Source: Capsaspora owczarzaki ATCC 30864 (lineage: Eukaryota > Opisthokonta > Filasterea). Taken from it: a stretch of 64,000 bases of DNA. The notes below the pieces were generated by a model. That model was not told the DNA's origin. It saw only the letters and a program-made list of their open reading frames with translations, and did not search any database. The first letter of the stretch is position 1. Each line of letters begins with the position of its first letter. Both the position numbers and the translations under genes were made by a program. The stretch is from contig NW_011887292.1 in assembly GCF_000151315.2 (NCBI RefSeq), positions 1,095,534 to 1,159,533 on the forward strand, in the 5' to 3' direction. Shown one piece after another: positions 58,709 through 64,000 of this stretch.

Positions 58709-60440
58709 TTACACCGTAAGAATGGGTGCATCAACCTCGATGATTTGCAGATTCGGAGACAGAACAGCATCGCGGGATCCTACCAAGATGGATGGCACAC
58801 GTGAATCTCTCGCCCAAACAAAACAAACAACCCAGAACCTAAACCAACAACCAATCGGACAGGAACAATCAACTGAGCGAGCCCCAACCATGTATGCACG
58901 TACCTTCAACTACACGGCCAATGATATAGGCTTGGAAGCCACGATCCTGGCGGGCCAGCTCGTCGCAATAGCGCTGGGCGTTTGCTCGCGCATCAAGTTT
59001 GCCATCTGGCGAGGGACCCAGCGCAATGAGAAGTCCACCGGACGTCTCGGCTGAAGTGCCCTCCAGCAGATGGAAGACGGGGGTGGCGCGCTCCATGGCA
59101 ATCATGTGGCGCAGCACTGGGAAGACATCAATTTCAAAATTGACGCTGTCCTTCTGACTACGAGCAAGGTTCCGGGCGTGACCCAGAATTCCAAAACCAG
59201 TCACATCCGTGGCAGCGTGAGCACCGAATTCTCGCATCAGGCGGGCGGCCACGCGGCTCAGACGTGTCATGTTCGTAATGGCATGTTCGTAGGCTTCGAT
59301 AACCTGCTCGTTCGTGAGAACGCCGTCCAGGCGCTTGTATCGTTCGGGATCTGTCAGCATCCACTGGTGGGCATTGACGGCCAGTTGATTTCCAAGCGGC
59401 TTGGTGAGCACGAGGACGTCGCCGCTTTTTGCGCCATCTGTAAAGTCAAGTGAGTGTCAGAGCAGATCTGCAGACAAAGCATGCCCAAAAATGCACGAGC
59501 TCGCTCGGTTGTCTCGTGTACCTGGCATGATCATTTCATGACGACCGACAACAGATGTGGCGACGCCGCCGAGCAAAAACCAGGGATTTTTGACCGTTTG
59601 CCCGCCAAGCACGTTGGTTCCGGCCTCTTGGCACAGGTCGTGAAAGCCTTTCATGACAAGCGGCGTGACAATGACAGATTCCTCTGGCGTCAACGTGGTG
59701 CTTACACCGAGCAGCATGAGCATGTTATCGCACTCGGACACGCCCATTGCGTACAAATCGCTCAAAACATTGGCGCACGCAATTCGACCCTAAATGAACA
59801 TCAGAGCAAGGGTGGATTGAAATTCAACACAGTGAGTGATAGTTTAGTACTGCCAAAGGGAGTATGCACACCAGCAAGGCGACCACGCGCACTGACCATT
59901 TGGTAAGGATCCTCAATGAGCGGGAAGAAGCTTTGTCATGTACGAGCAAAACGCCAGCAACCGTACCAAAATGAGACCAATACCGACATTCAGCAACATC
60001 AATACCACGAGAACACCAATACCACGAGAAACACGCCTGGATGACAGGAATCGAGGCGGCTGAACAACTCACAAGTCGGTGGTCTGGACGAGATACAGAC
60101 CCGGATGCCGCGTCTCGGTGACACAGCTGTCGAGACCAACACCGATGGTTCCATCTGCAGTGATTGCCGCCGGGATGGACGACGCCGGCACTGCAGCACC
60201 ACCACTCGTCGGAGTTGGCGCGGCGATTTGTTGTTCTGAACCAGCCACGGCGTTGTTCGAGTTCGCTCGGAAGACTTCGAGCAGCTTGAGCAGGTCTTTC
60301 TGGGGCACCTTGCATCCACAGCCCTTGAGCTGGGTGAACTTGGTCAGGCGCCAGTCGGCAGGCAGGCCGAGCGTCTCTGGATTGAACCGCTTGCGCCCGA
60401 ACGTCACGAGCGACGAGCCAGCTGCAGTCGTTGTCGCCAT
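58709..60440 (-). CDS. SEPHS: Selenophosphate synthetase (SelD/SEPHS), cysteine form
   Basis: About five exons from ATG at 60440 to TAA at 58711-58709. The N-terminus has [20 protein letters not shown] followed by KGCGCKVPQ. The catalytic position (Cys in E. coli SelD, Sec in animal SEPHS2, Thr in human SEPHS1) is Cys41, and the essential Lys is Lys44. A 30-residue insert follows (residues about 57-85), then [77 protein letters not shown] and a last exon ending [13 protein letters not shown]. It makes selenophosphate from selenide and ATP for selenocysteine synthesis. The catalytic Cys/Lys pair suggests an active enzyme, not a SEPHS1-like paralog. Confidence 0.95.
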
Positions 60441-60804
60441 TTTCTGTGTAGAGTAGCAGACAACAACCAAAAATAAACGAGTGGATGTTGCTTGATCTAA
60501 TGCATCAGTCAATGAAACGCATCGGTGCAGATGAGATTGAATTGGAAATGCTGGTGGAGAATGGCCATCGTCGCCACCGACCGACCGATCAATCACTGCA
60601 GCGACAACCGATGGCACACTCGACCCATTGCCATGTTCACTGGGGTCTTTGTCCATTACGACCCATCTGTATTTCAATGGTAATCTATTCCAGTCAAACA
60701 AAACCAGTCCAAATTTTTTTCCTCTTCCTATCATTCTTCGTCTTCTTCTTCTTCTTCGTTCTGTCTGTCTGTGTTTGTTTGGCGAAATCTAACCAACAAC
60801 AAAA
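60441..60804. other. Divergent promoter region, SEPHS / LMBRD2
   Basis: 364 bp between start codons. Two copies of the CGACCGA-type sequence near 60576-60590; T/CTT-rich pyrimidine tract at 60710-60765. No exon seen. Confidence 0.5.
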
Positions 60805-60991
60805 ATGTCGGCGTTTGGGCTGGTGCTTGCGCTGATAGTGATTGCGGTGGTGGTTGCTGCCTTCTACCGGCAGTACGCCAACTGGCGCATGGCTCCTTGG
60901 TACTCGACGCTGACCGTCACCCTGACCTGGTTCCTTTCCATGTCGATTGTCGTCCTCATCCCGATGGACATTTCAGCGGTACGTTCACATT

Positions 60992-61047
<56 letters not shown>

Positions 61048-61533
61048 CCACCCAAATCCATCACCATGCTTTGTACACACACGACAGCGAGCTCGGTGGG
61101 CTCGGCGGGCTCGGTCGTCATCGGGAAACGAAGACGAAGACGCGTTTCAACCCAAACGTCAGTCAGTCATGGAACGTGCATCGTTCAACGACAGTTGGCA
61201 ACGTCGAGCAGCAAAAATGCGCTTGGATGGTCTGCGCCAAACCGAGTCAGGGCATGGAGGTAGACTTGTGCAGTGGGCTTCGTGATGGAGCGACAGACGC
61301 GTAACGCGAGCAGACTCTGAACAGCAGGCCGCTTGTCGCTCACTCGCTCTGTCTCACTCTGTCTCGCTTTCTCTCACACTCTGTCGCTGTTTTTGTTTTT
61401 GGGGGGTCGTTGAGCTTGTTGAGCGTTGATCCAAACAAAACAGCACACAACAAACACAACAAACAACGCCTCGTGTCTGTACGATTGCGGCTCGTTGTGT
61501 TCAAAACGAACGAACGAACCGGTTTTTGAAAAA

Positions 61534-61583
<50 letters not shown>

Positions 61584-62412
61584 AAGAAAGAAAAAACCGC
61601 TTTGCTTCTCGCGTTCTGCTTTCAACTGTCAGTGCAAAGTTGCAAGTTGCTGCGGGCTTTTGAGAGCAAAGCAAACTAAAGCAACCATGACTCACTTGCC
61701 CACCCCCTCCCCCCGAGCCGTGGTTGAGCTGGACAAACTCGCTCAACTGAGCGTGCAGTCGTGGCAGCTGCCCTCGCGTTTTAGCGGTTTTTGTTTCTTT
61801 CAGTTCTCGCCTACTCACGCACTTTACACCTCTTGACTTGGTCTCAAAACTGATCTGCCTGTGGTTGACGCTTGCACAGACGTACTACCACCATTGCTTG
61901 GACGAACACACGCCGCGCCCGAACGCATCGGCGTCCGCCTTCCCATCCGCTTCTTCTTCTGCCTCCAGTTTTGCACCGACATTCACGTCCGACCTTGGCT
62001 CTGCAACGCCGTCCGCGTCGTCGTTCGCTGAAACGACCCTGGATGGATTGTCGCCGTCAGACAGCCTGCTGTTTACCGCAACGGCATCCATCCTGGAGCC
62101 TGCCGCAACTGCTACGTCCGAGGCTCTTGTCACCTTCCTCACGTCGCTCTCTGACGCAGCACCAACGCCGTCCAGCACGGGCTTTGTCCCAGCAAGTGGC
62201 CAGGCCGACCAAGTCGTCGATCCGACCATGTTCTGCGAGCAGCCGTGGACGTACGTCTCCCCAGACGTCTTTCCAGTCATTTGGAAGATTGTCTACTGGA
62301 CCTCGCAGCTCCTGACTTGGTAAGCGCGAGCAGCCTTCGTGTTTGACTTGTTTCTGCCCATCACATTCGCTTCTGCTCGATACAGACCCCTTCCATCTCA
62401 TTGACTTGTTTT

Positions 62413-62468
<56 letters not shown>

Positions 62469-64000
62469 GCTGCTGCTTTGACTTACCCGCAGGATTATCC
62501 TGCCATTCATGCAGTCGTACGTTGACGCGGGCGACTTTACCTTCTGGGGCAAACTTAAAACGTCCATCCGAGAAAACCTCATCGTGTACGGCTCTCTCGG
62601 CGTGCTCGTCGTCGGCCTGTTCTTGTACATTGCCATCAAAGCCTCGCTCAGCGTGGATGCATTACTCGGTATCGCAATGGCGGCTTCAAACACATGGGGT
62701 TTGTTTCTGCTGATCGGGCTTCTTGGTGTCGGTCTTGTCGAAACGCCGCGTTCCACCTGGAACGAAAGTCGGGCTGGTATGTTTTTTTTTTTTTTTTCGT
62801 TTTTTTTTTTTTTGCTACATTCATTTTTTTTGGTTGGTGAAGATTCTTTTTGGTTCATTCACACTCATACCTTGTGCACCAACTACTCTTGGGAAACAGA
62901 CTGGGTCACTCGACACCTGCAGTTCAAAGCGTCCAAGCTGCGCACCGAACTCGATGACGCAGAGGATGACCTCTCTGAAACGCTGACGGATGTCAAGGCC
63001 GTTACCCAAAAGATCAATTTCACCCACCACTTGCGCCCATACGTGGACGAAATCCTCTTCAAGTGCCCGACCAATGCTGCTGATGATCTCGCAAATCGTC
63101 CCAACAAGCACTCGCGCTCCACCGCCTCTGAATCCCGCCTTGAGGGCCTCACAGACATCACCCTCAGCTCTCTGGCCAAGCTCCACCGCCGTGTCATTCG
63201 CCGCTCGCTTGCTGTGCGTCGCACTCAGGCCTTGTACGAGCGTTGCATGGACGAGGCGCTGGAATTCGAGGAAATGGTAGAGCAGAAAGATATCGCGTGG
63301 ACCCACTTCCAGTCCAACCTTTCAAGCTCGTACAGCGGACCCTTCAAGAAGTTTGTCCACAAATTCAGTATGTGACCGCTGAAAGCGAATGTTGTCAGTT
63401 TTGTTGAGAAGCAAGATAGAAGAACGATGGGCTTGATTTTTCTCACGTTGAATGTCCCGTCCTCAGCATTCTTGTGGCGATTCCGTCTTCGTCGGTTGCT
63501 GTTTGCCTTTGCAGCATTCGTGTTCCTGTTCTTCTCGTTGGCCATCATCTGGTCCGAGTGCTCCTTCTTCAAGACCGACCCGACGCTTTCGCTCTACGCA
63601 ATCATCATGAACAGCGCAGGCACATCCTACCAGTACACCAACGTGGAGGTCAGTGATTTGTGTTCCGCTCTTGCTGCTGCTGCTGCTGCTGCTGTCTCTC
63701 CCCGCCTTTTGGTTGCAATTCGTCTGACTGGTTTCTCGTTTTTGGATTCTTCGACAGGTCTTTTCTTTCATCTCACTGACTTACATGGCAATCTGCGCGT
63801 ATGCAGTCATTTTCCGCATCCGCTTTTTCAACTTTTATTACCTTGCAAAGCACCAACAGACGGACGACAGCAGTCTGCTCTTCTCTGCACTGTAAGGCAA
63901 CGAACGCACTGCCAGTCACAGCGATTCAATGCTGTAGCTTTCACCGTTGCTCACCTTTGCCCTGGGGTTTTTGCGATTTGGCACAGCTTCCTGTCGCGTC
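60805..64000 (+). CDS. LMBRD2: LMBR1 domain-containing protein 2 (LMBRD2), 3' end outside window
   Basis: Seven exons so far: 60805-60978, 61880-62319, 62493-62776, 62900-63367, 63467-63648, 63758-63891 and 63988 onward, cut by the window edge. Exon 1 encodes a first TM (FGLVLALIVIAVVVAAF) and WFLSMSIVVLIPMDIS. Exon 2 has a Ser/Ala-rich luminal loop of about 100 residues, longer than in animals, then FCEQPWTYVSPDVFPVIWKI and VYWTSQLLTW. Exon 3 encodes ILPFMQSYVDAGDFTFWGKL, AASNTWGLFLLIGLLGVGLV and ETPRSTWN. Exon 4 encodes a cytosolic coiled coil (KLRTELDDAEDDLSETLTDV). Exons 5-6 encode IIWSECSFFKTDPTLSLYAI and VIFRIRFFNFYYLAKHQQTD. LMBRD2 is a multi-pass membrane protein linked in animals to beta-2 adrenergic receptor traffic. 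Alignment with human LMBRD2 is collinear. Confidence 0.95.
60992..61041 (+). repeat. (CT)n microsatellite in LMBRD2 intron 1
   Basis: About 24 uninterrupted CT units shortly after the intron 1 donor. Confidence 0.9.
61535..61581 (+). repeat. Poly-A run of 47 in LMBRD2 intron 1
   Basis: Longest homopolymer of the window. Preceded by (AACG)n and followed by GAAA units. No flanking target-site duplication or retroposed body was seen, so I do not call it a SINE. Confidence 0.9.
62413..62469 (+). repeat. (GTT)n microsatellite in LMBRD2 intron 2
   Basis: About 19 GTT units immediately ahead of the CTGCTGCTTTG pyrimidine stretch and acceptor at 62491-62492. Confidence 0.9.

Noticed and set aside
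61500-61600. SINE or processed pseudogene ending in the 47-A tail
   Set aside because: No Pol III boxes, no retroposed body and no target-site duplication could be seen next to the A run.

Overview
The window is nuclear DNA of a eukaryote with a compact, intron-rich genome. Coding exons are GC-rich. Introns run from about 70 to 900 bp, are mostly GT-AG, and carry long A or T homopolymers. Neighbouring genes often lie only 55 to 400 bp apart, on both strands. Gene content points to a unicellular relative of animals (Holozoa, filasterean or choanoflagellate grade). There is a protein with animal-Notch-type LNR, HD-like and ankyrin regions, an EGF-CA/Calx-beta receptor with phosphotyrosine-type tail motifs, an RLK/Pelle-type kinase, endophilin, maspardin, NAGLU and AIMP1. 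These sit beside lineages animals lack or changed: Sey1/RHD3, and a two-domain GARS-AIRS. I cannot name the species. Splice models were built by eye. For the genes where I summed exon lengths, the total is a whole number of codons.

Layout: 0.46-2.64 kb maspardin (-); 3.10-4.22 NDUFS4 (+); 4.74-7.06 endophilin (+); 7.51 tRNA-Val(UAC) (+); 7.79-8.67 RBMX2-like (+); 9.03-9.45 eL28 (-); 10.46-13.44 NAGLU (+); 13.79-17.05 PIAS-type SUMO ligase (+); 17.39-19.05 ETF alpha (-); 19.36-21.04 AIMP1/EMAPII-like (+); 21.62-25.49 Notch-like receptor (+); 25.86-29.64 GARS-AIRS (-); 30.22-32.56 LRR-coiled-coil-kinase (-); 35.46-40.65 DSL-like/CCP/EGF/Calx-beta receptor (+); 41.02-45.20 Sey1/RHD3 (-); 45.42-48.07 U11/U12-65K-like (-); 48.23-50.10 mevalonate kinase (+); 50.23-52.37 PDCD2 (-); 52.50-53.14 GatC (+); 53.19-57.16 Exo84 (-); 57.83-58.56 unknown gene (+); 58.71-60.44 selenophosphate synthetase (-); 60.81 to the end LMBRD2 (+, cut by the window edge).

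Most genes are unrelated housekeeping functions: mitochondrial (NDUFS4, ETFA, GatC), membrane traffic (endophilin, Exo84, Sey1, LMBRD2), and biosynthesis (GARS-AIRS, MVK, SelD). The stretch from 21.6 to 40.6 kb is different. It holds three signalling genes around GARS-AIRS: a receptor with two LNRs, an HD-like region, one membrane span and Notch-type ankyrin repeats but no EGF repeats; a cytosolic-looking kinase whose LRRs are built from identical 84-nt phase-2 exons; and a single-pass protein with a DSL-like module, EGF-CA and seven Calx-beta repeats and a tail full of tyrosine motifs. Receptor-like and ligand-like halves of a Notch/Delta-type system lying about 10 kb apart is the most striking thing here. 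The ankyrin and LNR homology is strong by eye; the ligand reading is tentative. No virus-like element, CRISPR array or transposon was recognised.
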